A stretch of DNA of 64,000 nucleotides, taken from IMG/VR virus record IMGVR_UViG_3300028008_000009, positions 1-64,000 of that record; one strand, written 5' to 3'. Within the stretch, counting starts at the first letter, position 1, and each line of letters opens with the position of its first letter. A program made the translations under genes and the position numbers. Origin of the DNA: a virus. Below the pieces are notes generated by a model, which was given only the letters and a program-made list of their open reading frames with translations, was not told the origin of the DNA and did no database searches. Below are positions 9,081 to 17,806 of the stretch, piece after piece.

Positions 9081-9674
9081 TTACCCTACGTCTGAAAGTA
9101 AATCGTCGTCTTGAGTTTCAAGTGTGTGTGCTGCATTATCATAACGAATTTGCATAGTTACCTGTACCATGTCACTTGTGCCATAGTTAAGATCTCCATA
9201 CTGTACGTTTGACAAGTAACAACCAGCTAATTCCCACTTATCAAGTGGTGCTGCTGCCGCTGTACCATCGAGGATTTCAATTTCCATATTAAATTTATAT
9301 GACAATCCTGATACTGTTCCATCTGTAGAGATGCCAGCACCTTGTGAGTTATGGTCTAATTGGTTGTTTAACTGTTGTCCAATTAATCTAATTACGCTTG
9401 AATTCACGTCATCACGTAAAACAATACTAATTGGTTCCCAAGTATGTTTACCTGCAATGTATGATTTTGAGTTATATGAATCAACAATAACTTCTTCGTG
9501 TGTAATGCTTGGACGTCCTGCACTAATTACGTTTTGTGTTGAACTAGTACGATCTGCAGCAACGTTTCCCATTCCTGTGAAGTTAACACGGAAACGGTAT
9601 TGTAGTTTTGGCATCAAAGTCGAGTTATCACTAGCCGACGAAGGTACACCAAATTGATTTAAATTTACAGCCAT
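9081..9674 (-). CDS. 19: gp19, tail tube protein
   Basis: This 197-residue protein forms the inner tube of the contractile tail. It begins MAVNLNQFGVPSS, and carries LQYRFRVNFTGMG near residue 25 and VQVTMQIRYDNA near the C-terminus, the paired strands expected of gp19. The length is 197, against 163 in T4. It lies downstream of the sheath gene, as in T4-like genomes generally, and has its own late promoter and AAGGAG site. Confidence 0.88.
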   Translation of the reverse strand: MAVNLNQFGVPSSASDNSTLMPKLQYRFRVNFTGMGNVAADRTSSTQNVISAGRPSITHEEVIVDSYNSKSYIAGKHTWEPISIVLRDDVNSSVIRLIGQQLNNQLDHNSQGAGISTDGTVSGLSYKFNMEIEILDGTAAAAPLDKWELAGCYLSNVQYGDLNYGTSDMVQVTMQIRYDNAAHTLETQDDDLLSDVG

Positions 9675-9714
9675 CTTTTTCTCCTTAATAAACTGTTGTA
9701 GTTATATACTATAT

Positions 9715-9723
9715 GTATTTATC
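9715..9723 (-). promoter_or_regulatory. late promoter of gp19
   Basis: Minus strand GATAAATAC, 41 bases upstream of the gp19 start. Confidence 0.8.
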
Positions 9724-9732
9724 ATAATTGAC

Positions 9733-9783
9733 AAAAAAAATAAAGGCCACTTTTAAAAAAAGCAACCTTTATTAAATTTAGTC
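9733..9783 (-). terminator. terminator after gp18
   Basis: Stem AATAAAGG/CCTTTATT (9739-9746, 9776-9783) followed on the minus strand by eight T residues; it ends the sheath transcript just before the gp19 promoter. Confidence 0.85.
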
Positions 9784-9798
9784 GTATATAGCTACCTT

Positions 9799-12156
9799 TT
9801 AACCAAGTTCGCCAGTATTTACAATTCTAATTGGAATGTAAATAAATTCTGCTGACTTAGTAGGTTCAATTGCAACATCAATCCAAAATTCGTTTGCATC
9901 GATTCTTGCTGCTGTATTGTTTGTTTCGTCACATACTACTGCAAAGTCTGTTACACCTCTTGTTTGTAACACACCTGACATAAAGCCATCAAACGTTGCT
10001 TTTGCATTTGCTCTTGTGCTTTTGTCATTTGGCTCAAACAAGTAAGGTCTTGCTATTACGGCAAAACGTTCTCTTAGATATGCTGTTAAACGAGCAACAT
10101 TAACACGATCAAGTGCTGATGCACCTGCATGTAATGTTTTCTGTCCAAATACAACTGTGCCTTCTGCCGGGAATCTTGCGATTGGGTTTAACTTAGCATT
10201 ATACATTGTGTCTCTGTGACCTTGTGTAAGTGATACACCTACAAATTCGCCTTCTGCATTTAAATGACCTACACCTGATGCGTTTTGTACAACACCACGT
10301 GTTAAGCCTGCTGGTGCAAACCATTGGAAGCTCACGTTATCACTAAATGCATATGTGTATAATGCCATGTGTGATGCTGGAGCAACAACGTTATCACCTG
10401 TAGAAGGGTTAGTTGTTAATGCATGTGGGTAGTAAACTGCACTGTAAGTATTTTTAGTTACTAAGCCTGCTTCGCCATTAGCTGAAGCGCCTGCGCCTTG
10501 TACCCAAGTTACTGCTTGTGCTGGTGTTAAACGGAAAGGTGCGTCAACGATAACAAAACCTGTTTCATTTCTGTCACTGTTTAGTGCTACCATTTCGTCT
10601 GTCATTTCAGGATAACCAGGAGCTGCTATTAAGCTAAATGCTACTGTTTCTGCTCTATGGTCAGCTGCAGATGCACTTGCTTGCATTGCCGCTACAACTA
10701 CTGCTCTTTGAGCATGTCTACCAAATGAACCTGATCCATCTGCTTGTGCTGGAGCATGGTTGCGCCATTTCCAAACTGTTGATAATGAACTATCGTACAT
10801 TCTTACAGTACCACCCGAATGACACATGTTAATACCTGTTGTTCCAACTGGGTGTAATAATGGATTTGCGCCGATAATTACTGATTCAAAGGCACCTGCT
10901 GCTGTATCGTTTGGTGAAAGATCACCAAATACAACACCATTTGATGATGTTTGATCTGCATTGTCTTTCTTAACCCATGCACTACCGCTTGAACGGTAAA
11001 TTGCTGGATAGCCTGCTTCATCAGTGTCGATCCAATAATCGCCTACTGAACCCACTGCTGGTGCGTCTGTTCCGTATGCTACGTTAGTTACACGCTTCCA
11101 TTTTTGTGTTCCACTATCGTCTTCAACTTCGTAAATAGCTAATTCGTTAATGTCGCCATCATGCCAAACTGTACCATCTAATGGTGCACCTGTTGGCATT
11201 GTTGATGATGCTGTTACAACAACATTAGCCCAAGAACCTGATGTGTATGCTTTTACTACTAATTTATTAGCGGCAAGTTCTAACCAAATATCACCTTCTT
11301 GTAATGTTCTAGCTACTGCAGCCGAACCGTTTTGGTTAATGTCGCTTGTAGTTCCGTCTGGATCACTTGCGTCTGCATAAAGAGCCGGAGTTGATACAAA
11401 AGAACCTGATGCTGTTGTGTATTTTGAAATATCTAATTTAACACCGCTACCTGGTGAAGTAGTTTTAACCCATAAGTCTCCAACACTTGGTGAACTTGGT
11501 TCACTGTAGTGTGGTGCAAATGTGGCACCTGAGGCATCCCATGCGCCAGCGCCTGGTGATGCTGCTGCTTTCCAATATTCAATTTCTGTTGAACCTGGTG
11601 CTGCATCAACAGTTACTAGGTATGCGCCTGTAACTGATACAGCTGCTGGTGCTGAACCATCTGTAAGTTCTACTGTTGGTGTTACTGCTACCCAACCTGT
11701 GGCTTGGTATTCAAATAATCCCCAATTTGATTTGCTTGGATTAATCCAATTTGTTCCATTTGCTGCAGGACCAGTTGGTGCTGAGCTTTGTGGGCGTAGT
11801 GCTGTTAAATCAACGTCTGCACGTACAATGTACGCAGCTGAACTTTGACCTAAAAATGAATATGCAGCTAGTAAGCCGTATTCGTTAGTTTCATCACCTT
11901 GTTGAACTGTACCGCCAACTTTATGAAAATCAACGTTACCAAAGTTTTGTGTTAGTTCTCTTTGTGATGTTACTAAAACTGGTTTTCCAGCTTTAGCTTT
12001 GACAGTTTGTGCTGCCGTTGTTGTTGTACCAGTTGGGTCAACTTTGTCCTGACCTGTAGCAATGAATAACATTGGTACTGTGCCTGTTCCAGTTGGGCCG
12101 TATACTGATTCGTCTGTAATTGTTACCTGTACTCCAGGTGAAACAAGATTTGCCAT
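9799..12156 (-). CDS. 18: gp18, contractile tail sheath with large insertion
   Basis: This 785-residue protein is the contractile sheath surrounding the gp19 tube. The N-terminus (NLVSPGVQVTITDESVYG) and the C-terminal third (about 640-785: QKTLHAGASALDRVNVARL, FMSGVLQTRGV, a final strand) are sheath-like. T4 gp18 has 659 residues; the excess lies in about residues 122-405, which contain repeated GD-x-W elements (SVGDLWVKT, EGDIWLELA, VGDYWIDTD, each followed by Y/W-rich strands such as GSAWVKKD). This insertion is probably a surface domain on the sheath. AAGGAG and a late promoter precede it. Confidence 0.92.
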   Translation of the reverse strand: MANLVSPGVQVTITDESVYGPTGTGTVPMLFIATGQDKVDPTGTTTTAAQTVKAKAGKPVLVTSQRELTQNFGNVDFHKVGGTVQQGDETNEYGLLAAYSFLGQSSAAYIVRADVDLTALRPQSSAPTGPAANGTNWINPSKSNWGLFEYQATGWVAVTPTVELTDGSAPAAVSVTGAYLVTVDAAPGSTEIEYWKAAASPGAGAWDASGATFAPHYSEPSSPSVGDLWVKTTSPGSGVKLDISKYTTASGSFVSTPALYADASDPDGTTSDINQNGSAAVARTLQEGDIWLELAANKLVVKAYTSGSWANVVVTASSTMPTGAPLDGTVWHDGDINELAIYEVEDDSGTQKWKRVTNVAYGTDAPAVGSVGDYWIDTDEAGYPAIYRSSGSAWVKKDNADQTSSNGVVFGDLSPNDTAAGAFESVIIGANPLLHPVGTTGINMCHSGGTVRMYDSSLSTVWKWRNHAPAQADGSGSFGRHAQRAVVVAAMQASASAADHRAETVAFSLIAAPGYPEMTDEMVALNSDRNETGFVIVDAPFRLTPAQAVTWVQGAGASANGEAGLVTKNTYSAVYYPHALTTNPSTGDNVVAPASHMALYTYAFSDNVSFQWFAPAGLTRGVVQNASGVGHLNAEGEFVGVSLTQGHRDTMYNAKLNPIARFPAEGTVVFGQKTLHAGASALDRVNVARLTAYLRERFAVIARPYLFEPNDKSTRANAKATFDGFMSGVLQTRGVTDFAVVCDETNNTAARIDANEFWIDVAIEPTKSAEFIYIPIRIVNTGELG

Positions 12157-12197
12157 GATTTAGCTCCTTTAGTTAGTACGTAGAATCGTGTCTACTT

Positions 12198-12206
12198 GTA
12201 TTTATC
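12198..12206 (-). promoter_or_regulatory. late promoter of gp18
   Basis: Minus strand GATAAATAC, 42 bases upstream of the sheath start. Confidence 0.8.
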
Positions 12207-12253
12207 GAAGGTGCTATAAAAAGGGGTGGTTACAGAGTTAAGTATATAGTTTA

Positions 12254-12865
12254 TTATTCAACTATAGTAAGATTTGCCCAATCAGGAACGTTATGGTAAT
12301 GTTCAATACCTTCTCCTTGCGCTGTGTTTTCATCATTTGACCAGTAATAGGGTTTACCTTCAATAGGATAACCTACGCTTACTGCAAAAGAAAATTTGTG
12401 ATGAATTTGAGGTATATTCCATTTGGTTTTCCAACTATCCCATTCTAAGAAGTTATGTGGTATACATTTTGTAAATCCTGTTTTGAGTCCTAATTGTGTT
12501 GCTTTTGCAACTAATAACCCTGATTCAAATCCAGAAAAAAACTGGCTGGGATATATATCTTTACCTCTTTCTAAAGTATAAACATAACATATAGATCCAT
12601 TTATTTGTGGTTGATATATTTTATCTGGGTTGTCTGGTTCCAATCCAAAATCGGGGTAACACAGTTTGCTTAACTCTAGCATACATTCTAAATTGCTAAT
12701 TTTAATTACAGCAACATATCTATCGCTTGTTTGTTGTGGTGGCTTTGACGCCCATTCATCTAATATAGCTATTTTTTCGGGCTCAATGGACTTGGTTTGA
12801 TCAAAGTTTCGTTGACAACTTGATAACTCTTGTAACGATGGATCGTTGTAATAATTGTTTCGCAT
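12254..12865 (-). CDS. nitroreductase-like protein
   Basis: This 203-residue protein shows the element order of FMN-dependent nitroreductases. An N-terminal SCQRNFDQTKSIEP (about 16-29, cf. RRS-x-R-x-F...V-x-x-E) leads into a helix and PPQQTSDRYVAVIKI (cf. APS-x-N-x-QP-x-x-F-x-V-V). A GFESGLLVAKATQLGLKTGF helix (112-131) matches the G-x-A-x-x-N-LLLAAHALGLG-x-x-W segment, and VSVGYP (162-167) matches the conserved LGYP. The usual Asn is absent and the FMN-phosphate Arg/Ser set is imperfect, so activity is unsure. It has a late promoter and is followed by dNMP kinase. Inference: redox enzyme or degenerate derivative. Confidence 0.6.
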   Translation of the reverse strand: MRNNYYNDPSLQELSSCQRNFDQTKSIEPEKIAILDEWASKPPQQTSDRYVAVIKISNLECMLELSKLCYPDFGLEPDNPDKIYQPQINGSICYVYTLERGKDIYPSQFFSGFESGLLVAKATQLGLKTGFTKCIPHNFLEWDSWKTKWNIPQIHHKFSFAVSVGYPIEGKPYYWSNDENTAQGEGIEHYHNVPDWANLTIVE

Positions 12866-12891
12866 TGTGAGTATTCCTTATTGTATAGTAT

Positions 12892-12900
12892 GTATTTATT
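12892..12900 (-). promoter_or_regulatory. late promoter of the nitroreductase-like gene
   Basis: Minus strand AATAAATAC, 27 bases upstream of the ATG at 12865; it overlaps the end of the dNMP kinase gene. Confidence 0.65.
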
Positions 12901-13516
12901 ACAATAAGTATTTTAGCGTTTGTTGACGTAGATCTTCTAATGTGCTTGTGTTATTAATCTGTCTATCAAATGTCCAACCTGCCCAACTCCATTCACTAGG
13001 GTGAACGCTTGGATATTGTGTTTCCATTAGCTGTGGTGCGTGTTCTATGTTTGCCTTACAAGCAGAGCCCCACCATTCGGGTTCACTATCTCGCCATACA
13101 ACGGCTGTTGTTCCGCCTAAACGTTTAATTACATTTAATTCATTGAAGAATCTACAGTCGCTTATAACAACATTCTTTTCAGTCATTGCAATTTGACGTT
13201 CACATGCCGCTACCCATATGTCTGGATGAAAATGTCTACGCATAACATCTGTGCCTACTTGCTGTAGTGCTAGTCTGGGTGTGAAGTTAGGAATACTTAA
13301 ACGTTCGGCCCACCATTCGTCAACAGTTTCTCTCCAGACTCTGCTTTCGGGTGTGTTACCTTCTAGTAGTATTCTATCCCATTGAAATACATTAGCACAT
13401 GCATCTTTTAGCACACCTGCAAAACTGATACGCTGAAATCCTTCTTCAATTAAGAATCCGGCCGCTGTATCTTTGCCGTGTCCAATAAGCCCACATATAC
13501 CAATTACTTTTTTCAA
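12899..13516 (-). CDS. 1: gp1-like deoxynucleoside monophosphate kinase
   Basis: This 205-residue protein phosphorylates dNMPs to dNDPs to feed phage DNA synthesis, as T4 gp1 does. The P-loop is GLIGHGKDT (9-17). ALQQVGTDVMRRHFHPDIWV (about 84-103) and VVISDCRFFNEL (about 115-126) are the family's nucleotide- and acceptor-binding segments. The start codon is TTG at 13516, with AGGAG six bases upstream and no in-frame ATG nearby. A perfect sigma70 promoter overlaps the end of the preceding gene, consistent with early expression. Confidence 0.9.
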   Translation of the reverse strand: MKKVIGICGLIGHGKDTAAGFLIEEGFQRISFAGVLKDACANVFQWDRILLEGNTPESRVWRETVDEWWAERLSIPNFTPRLALQQVGTDVMRRHFHPDIWVAACERQIAMTEKNVVISDCRFFNELNVIKRLGGTTAVVWRDSEPEWWGSACKANIEHAPQLMETQYPSVHPSEWSWAGWTFDRQINNTSTLEDLRQQTLKYLL

Positions 13517-13540
13517 TGAAATCTCCTATAACTTTAATAT

Positions 13541-13569
13541 ATTATAGTGGAATATTAGGAATTTGTCAA
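13541..13569 (-). promoter_or_regulatory. consensus sigma70 promoter of dNMP kinase
   Basis: Minus strand TTGACA (13564-13569), 17-nt spacer, TATAAT (13541-13546): a perfect match. The -35 box overlaps the last codons of the methyltransferase gene. Confidence 0.9.
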
Positions 13570-14183
13570 GAAGTATAATTTGCAACAAACATATTGCAAC
13601 CTGGAACTATTTTAGGTTCTTTGTTAAATTTTTCTGCCCAGTCAAATAATGCATTTCTTACTTCTTGCCAATGTATATCATCGCCACATAGTACTGAAAC
13701 ATCTTTAAAGTATTCAAGTTGATCATACACTTCTTTGTATGTGTGATCTCCATCTAAATATACACCATCAAATTGTATACTTTGTATTTGTTGTTTAGAA
13801 TCTTGAAATGATACTGGTATAATATCTTTTATAATATTATAATTTTGATGCTGTGATATTAATTCTATCATAATATCTTGTTGAGTTTTGTTATTAGAAT
13901 AGGAATCATCTAAATAGTTGTTTACTTCAGTTGTATATGGCATCAAGTAATCCAACTGCTCATGTTTAAGTGTTTTATAATCTAACATAAACAAATCAAC
14001 TATGTAGTATTCAGTAGTTGGCGGTAATACATCAAGCCAGCCCCAAGTACTACGCCCCCATCCACATCCAATTTCTAAAAATTTAGGATTGTCTGGTAAT
14101 TGATTAACTATTTTTTGATAATACTTGTGTTGTAGTGGATCTACCCAACCAGGCACATCTGATGCAACATTGCATTGATACAT
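13566..14183 (-). CDS. class I SAM-dependent methyltransferase-like protein
   Basis: A 205-residue protein with a Rossmann methyltransferase signature. FLEIGCGWGRST (35-46) is motif I, YYIVDLF (about 58-64) carries the acidic ribose-contacting residue, and FDGVYLDGDHTYKEVYDQL (about 138-156) is a later motif typical of the Methyltransf_24-type family, followed by LCGDDIHW. Its substrate cannot be read; small molecules, glycans or proteins are possible. The gene follows gp13 after five bases and lacks a clear Shine-Dalgarno, so it is probably coupled to gp13 translation. Confidence 0.75.
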   Translation of the reverse strand: MYQCNVASDVPGWVDPLQHKYYQKIVNQLPDNPKFLEIGCGWGRSTWGWLDVLPPTTEYYIVDLFMLDYKTLKHEQLDYLMPYTTEVNNYLDDSYSNNKTQQDIMIELISQHQNYNIIKDIIPVSFQDSKQQIQSIQFDGVYLDGDHTYKEVYDQLEYFKDVSVLCGDDIHWQEVRNALFDWAEKFNKEPKIVPGCNMFVANYTS

Positions 14184-14188
14184 GTATA

Positions 14189-14926
14189 TTATCCAATAAC
14201 AAAACCTAAGCCGCTTTGTCCATCATTATATAATGTTAGCTCAGTTTCTAATTTGTCTATCTCAGTCATTGCATCAGTTCTAAGCTGATCTGCATTCATT
14301 GTTGTTCCACCTTGTGGTCCTGCAATCTGTGTAAACTTACCACGTGCTTCAGCTATCATAAGTTTTGCATGACATAATGCATAGTCTTTAAGCCAAGGAC
14401 CAGCATATTGATCAGTTAACAAACCTTCATCTGTTCTATAGTTATAGCACCAAAGCACACAGTTGTCAGGTGCTTTAATTTTTCTATGGATAATAAGTTT
14501 TTTATCTTGATGACGCCAAGTAAACATAAGCTCTGCTCCAAACAAGCGGCCCATTGTTTCTCTGCTTTGTTGTAAGAAGTCAAATGTAGCTAATCCACCT
14601 TTACGTGAAGAGCCGAGCAAGTATGTTTGCATGTATGCTGATTGAAATGGTTCAAAATCGTTACCACTACTTGCACTTACACCAGTTGTACGTCTAAAGA
14701 TATCACGTACTTCAATAACTTCGGTTGGTAATGTATATTCACTTTGATCAACTAATAGTTCCATAACAATAAAACTTTCTTCGACTGCATTTTCACTTCG
14801 CTGTCTATACTTTTGTAAACTTTTGTTAATAGCTAGTTCATAATGTTCTGGATCAAGCTCAACGTCGACCATTCCTCCGCCTAAACGAAGTTCAATTTCT
14901 TTTTGTAATTCTGCTTTTTTACTCAT
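14189..14926 (-). CDS. 13: gp13, neck/head-completion protein
   Basis: This 245-residue protein resembles the gp13 neck protein of marine T4-like phages (T4 gp13: 309 aa), which with gp14 seals the filled head and forms the tail docking site. Recognisable stretches are VDVELDPEHYELAINKSL (20-37), YTLPTEVIEVRDIFRR (about 64-79) and a C-terminal ALCHAKLMIAEARGKF helix. The partner gene gp14 lies at 18963 on the other strand. It has a late promoter; the start at 14926 follows GGAGAATG. Confidence 0.82.
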   Translation of the reverse strand: MSKKAELQKEIELRLGGGMVDVELDPEHYELAINKSLQKYRQRSENAVEESFIVMELLVDQSEYTLPTEVIEVRDIFRRTTGVSASSGNDFEPFQSAYMQTYLLGSSRKGGLATFDFLQQSRETMGRLFGAELMFTWRHQDKKLIIHRKIKAPDNCVLWCYNYRTDEGLLTDQYAGPWLKDYALCHAKLMIAEARGKFTQIAGPQGGTTMNADQLRTDAMTEIDKLETELTLYNDGQSGLGFVIG

Positions 14927-14960
14927 GAATACATTCTCCTGGAATTCTTTTCCTTACTAT

Positions 14961-14969
14961 GTATTTATC
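14961..14969 (-). promoter_or_regulatory. late promoter of gp13
   Basis: Minus strand GATAAATAC, 35 bases upstream of the gp13 start. Confidence 0.8.
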
Positions 14970-14976
14970 ATAGTAC

Positions 14977-15690
14977 CTAGATATTTAACATACGTTCACC
15001 GTACCTAACAGGATTCTCTAAGCATTCATTGAGATAATGTCTAGCTGATTGACGCCAGGCTGCATAACAATCGTCTTTTAAATCTTCTATAAATAAGATT
15101 TGTTCAAAATCTGTAGTTCTATAATAATCCATATCATGTTTATATGTGAAATCAATTAGATCATCAGTTGAAGATGTATGTTTAAAGCTATGTGTTTCAA
15201 TTATGTCAGGTGTATGTGAAGTATAAGTTAACCCATTCCATGCTTCGTTGACATCACTAAATGGTTGATATATGTTATTGCATGTGGGTAATTTATAATC
15301 TAGGAAAATAATTTCTGTAGATTTTTTCTGAGCCCATCTTGCATGTAATCTACTTCCGCCTGGATGTATAACATGACCATTCTTAGAATTTTGTGAATAA
15401 CATACTGGTTTGTAATGTATTTCTTGATCTGCCATCCACAAATATTGAATTAAATGTCTACACATCTCACTTGTAGGATTTTCAATAAAGTTTGATGGAT
15501 CATTAATAAAAAAATCATAATTATCATTAATAGAGTGCCAATTATTTCTAACAAAAGTTATATGACGAGTCATATGACTTATAGCTTGGTCTTCTATATT
15601 ATAAATTGTGCTTGCTTCTAATGTTCCTATATTGCCACCTAATTTTATATGATTGTTATACCATCTTACAAAATCATTGTATGCACTCAT
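14977..15690 (-). CDS. hypothetical protein, 237 aa
   Basis: A 237-residue protein rich in Asn, His, Tyr and Asp, starting MSAYNDFVRWYNNHIKLGG. A HPGGSRLHARW segment near residue 110 is the most conspicuous basic patch. No membrane segment or signal peptide is present. The start overlaps the stop of the 202-aa gene (the two share four bases), so it is the distal member of a three-gene run (17602 to 14977). I recognise no family; a glycan- or nucleotide-handling enzyme is possible but unsupported. Confidence 0.7.
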   Translation of the reverse strand: MSAYNDFVRWYNNHIKLGGNIGTLEASTIYNIEDQAISHMTRHITFVRNNWHSINDNYDFFINDPSNFIENPTSEMCRHLIQYLWMADQEIHYKPVCYSQNSKNGHVIHPGGSRLHARWAQKKSTEIIFLDYKLPTCNNIYQPFSDVNEAWNGLTYTSHTPDIIETHSFKHTSSTDDLIDFTYKHDMDYYRTTDFEQILFIEDLKDDCYAAWRQSARHYLNECLENPVRYGERMLNI

Positions 15691-16295
15691 TTTAATAAGT
15701 CCTCAGAAAGTTCCACTAATGTATCAGCATACTTTATATCTACTTCAGAATCAGTATTTAATTTATCAATGTTAGGTACTTCTTTATTTGCTAAGTCTTC
15801 CAAGAATATATAATTAGTTTCATCTGGGTTTAAGTAGCTTATATCCAGCTCGTCCATGCTTACATGCTTTAGTTTATCTACTACATTACCTAAGAATGGA
15901 TCTCTGATATCAAAGAATTCATATCTACCTGTTTCAAATATAAAGAACTTTCTAAAAACATAATCATCTTTTACAAATGCACTTAGATGTGGGAAGCGTC
16001 TAACAATTCTTGCACTCTTAGGACCAAACAATGTACCAGAGAATACATATATAATTTTCCATATTCCTATTTTTGTTAGCTCTTGTACTGCTACATCAAA
16101 ATCTAGTCTATCTTCAAATAATACAATATTGTTAAAGCCGGCATGTTGAGCAGACTCAAGTGATAACTTTCCTAGTTTCTGATCTAAATCAACATCAAGC
16201 GAGGGAGTTTCAGTGTTCTTACAATCTATAATTACACCAAACTTATCGTCTTCGTTTTTGTTAAAAATTTCATATGGATTAATAAATGCGAACAT
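15687..16295 (-). CDS. hypothetical protein, 202 aa
   Basis: A 202-residue alpha/beta protein starting MFAFINPYEIFNKNEDDKFG. The pattern FGVIIDCKN, GFNNIVLFEDRL, KIIYVFSGTLFGP reads like alternating strands and helices of a Rossmann-like fold. No diagnostic catalytic motif is seen. It overlaps the neighbouring genes by one base at its start and four at its end, indicating tight translational coupling. Function unknown. Confidence 0.7.
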   Translation of the reverse strand: MFAFINPYEIFNKNEDDKFGVIIDCKNTETPSLDVDLDQKLGKLSLESAQHAGFNNIVLFEDRLDFDVAVQELTKIGIWKIIYVFSGTLFGPKSARIVRRFPHLSAFVKDDYVFRKFFIFETGRYEFFDIRDPFLGNVVDKLKHVSMDELDISYLNPDETNYIFLEDLANKEVPNIDKLNTDSEVDIKYADTLVELSEDLLK

Positions 16296-17602
16296 TAAAA
16301 TACCGCCAGTATTATTGTTTCGTCGTTGAACCTACCATTAAGTTTTGTTTCTGTTGTTTTTAGTGTAGCAAACAACTTCTCTGTTTTAGATCTTGTTGTT
16401 TTCTTAATCTGTGGTAAAAACTCATCTGTTTTACGAACAGTTCGTTGTACACTCTTATTCTCATCATAGCCTTGCAGTGTTGTGCCTTTAACACTAAGTC
16501 CGCTACCTTCACGTTGCATTCCTCTTGGGTCTATATTACTTGCATAGTAGAGACCAATTTTACGATTCTTACAATTGAATACCATGGCAATATTTGCCCC
16601 AATTAATTTTTCTGCGGGTACACTTGCAATACCATAGTTAGTATCACTCATTTTAAACTTCAACTTTTTAACTAACTGATCCGCTGATTTAAGTTTTGCT
16701 TTACGTGGCTTTCGTTGTGCTTTATTTTCTACAGAAATAATATCACATGCATCAACAATACGCTGGAACATTTCCAGTATACTTTTTGCTTGTTTAGATG
16801 TTAAATGATTGTATCCTTCTTTAAGTTGAGCATACATATCTTGATCGTACTCGCTCATCTTTTTTAGTTTAGCACTGGTTGGAAAATTTACTAAGTCATA
16901 AATCTCATCACGCTCGCCTTGATACCAAGTTTTAATTAAACGTGCATGTCCGGCTTTGGCTTGTTCACGTCTAAGAATTTTTGCTGGTTCAAATTCTTTT
17001 AGTGCTTTAGTATCATGTGTTTCTAAAAATGAAACTACAAATTCTTCTATTTCAGTAGCCATTACAATACATGCTTCACGCATACGTTCTTGTATAGTAG
17101 GCTGATATGTATTTGCTTTTTCTTTTACAATTTCTTGTTTAGCCTCAAGTATAGGTTTGCCGGCTTTTATTGCAATTTTAATTTGCTTTCGTAAGAATTC
17201 ACCAAGTGGTTTTAGGTCACCCATTGTGCCTGGTAACGACTGCCAATATTCATCTGCTTTTTCGTTGTACTCTGGCATTCCAGATAATATTAATTTTGCT
17301 GTAATGCCTGCTGTTACACTCAACGAATGCCCTGGTGCGGCCTTTACTGCTTTTATATCTTCTTTGGTAAACTCATCACCTTGTTGTATCATCCATGCAC
17401 CAACGGCTGGATAAAGATCTGCAGGTTTATAATTGTGGTAATACCATTCACGGGCATGTGTTGACTTGCGGTGAAATTCTTCACCTGTCCAATCTTCCCA
17501 TCCTTCCCATGATGGTGAATCAAGTTTGGCGCCTCGTTTAATACGTGGAGCGCCTCTGACAACCTTTTTCTTTTTTCGGGTTTTTATATTTGTTGTTGCC
17601 AT
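16295..17602 (-). CDS. conserved hypothetical protein, 435 aa
   Basis: A 435-residue protein with a very basic N-terminus (TRKKKKVVRGAPRIKRG, about 6-22), followed by PSWEGWEDWTGEEFHRK and a largely helical body. Its C-terminal third contains KNRKIGLYYA and a repeat-like TLKTTETK. The basic tail suggests nucleic-acid contact. From memory, similar proteins exist in marine T4-like phages without assigned function. GGAGA precedes the ATG and a good sigma70 promoter lies upstream, suggesting early expression rather than a virion role. Confidence 0.78.
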   Translation of the reverse strand: MATTNIKTRKKKKVVRGAPRIKRGAKLDSPSWEGWEDWTGEEFHRKSTHAREWYYHNYKPADLYPAVGAWMIQQGDEFTKEDIKAVKAAPGHSLSVTAGITAKLILSGMPEYNEKADEYWQSLPGTMGDLKPLGEFLRKQIKIAIKAGKPILEAKQEIVKEKANTYQPTIQERMREACIVMATEIEEFVVSFLETHDTKALKEFEPAKILRREQAKAGHARLIKTWYQGERDEIYDLVNFPTSAKLKKMSEYDQDMYAQLKEGYNHLTSKQAKSILEMFQRIVDACDIISVENKAQRKPRKAKLKSADQLVKKLKFKMSDTNYGIASVPAEKLIGANIAMVFNCKNRKIGLYYASNIDPRGMQREGSGLSVKGTTLQGYDENKSVQRTVRKTDEFLPQIKKTTRSKTEKLFATLKTTETKLNGRFNDETIILAVF

Positions 17603-17629
17603 TTGATTTCTCCATTAAGTTTAGCATAT

Positions 17630-17658
17630 ATGTTAATACAGTTTGTTAGTTTTGTCAA
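17630..17658 (-). promoter_or_regulatory. sigma70-type promoter of the 435-aa gene
   Basis: Minus strand TTGACA (17653-17658), 17-nt spacer, TAACAT (17630-17635). Confidence 0.75.
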
Positions 17659-17659
17659 C

Positions 17660-17776
17660 CTACTCGTTTTCAAACTCACTATCTAGTGTTTCTTGATCAA
17701 CATCTTCGAACCATACATCTTCCATTGCAATTACGTCTGCTGGCATATCTTCGAATTTTACAGTTTGATTTAACAT
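17660..17776 (-). CDS. small acidic protein, 38 aa
   Basis: A short frame starts at ATG 17776 with AAGGAA at ideal distance and ends with TAG at 17660. It encodes MLNQTVKFEDMPADVIAMED and 18 further mostly acidic residues. A near-consensus sigma70 promoter precedes it and the transcript begins right after a terminator, so this is a free-standing unit that reads on into the 435-aa gene. Small acidic early proteins of T4-like phages often modulate host enzymes; that is inference only. Confidence 0.6.
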   Translation of the reverse strand: MLNQTVKFEDMPADVIAMEDVWFEDVDQETLDSEFENE

Positions 17777-17806
17777 TTTGGTTCCTTTTACTTAATTTAC
17801 TTATAC

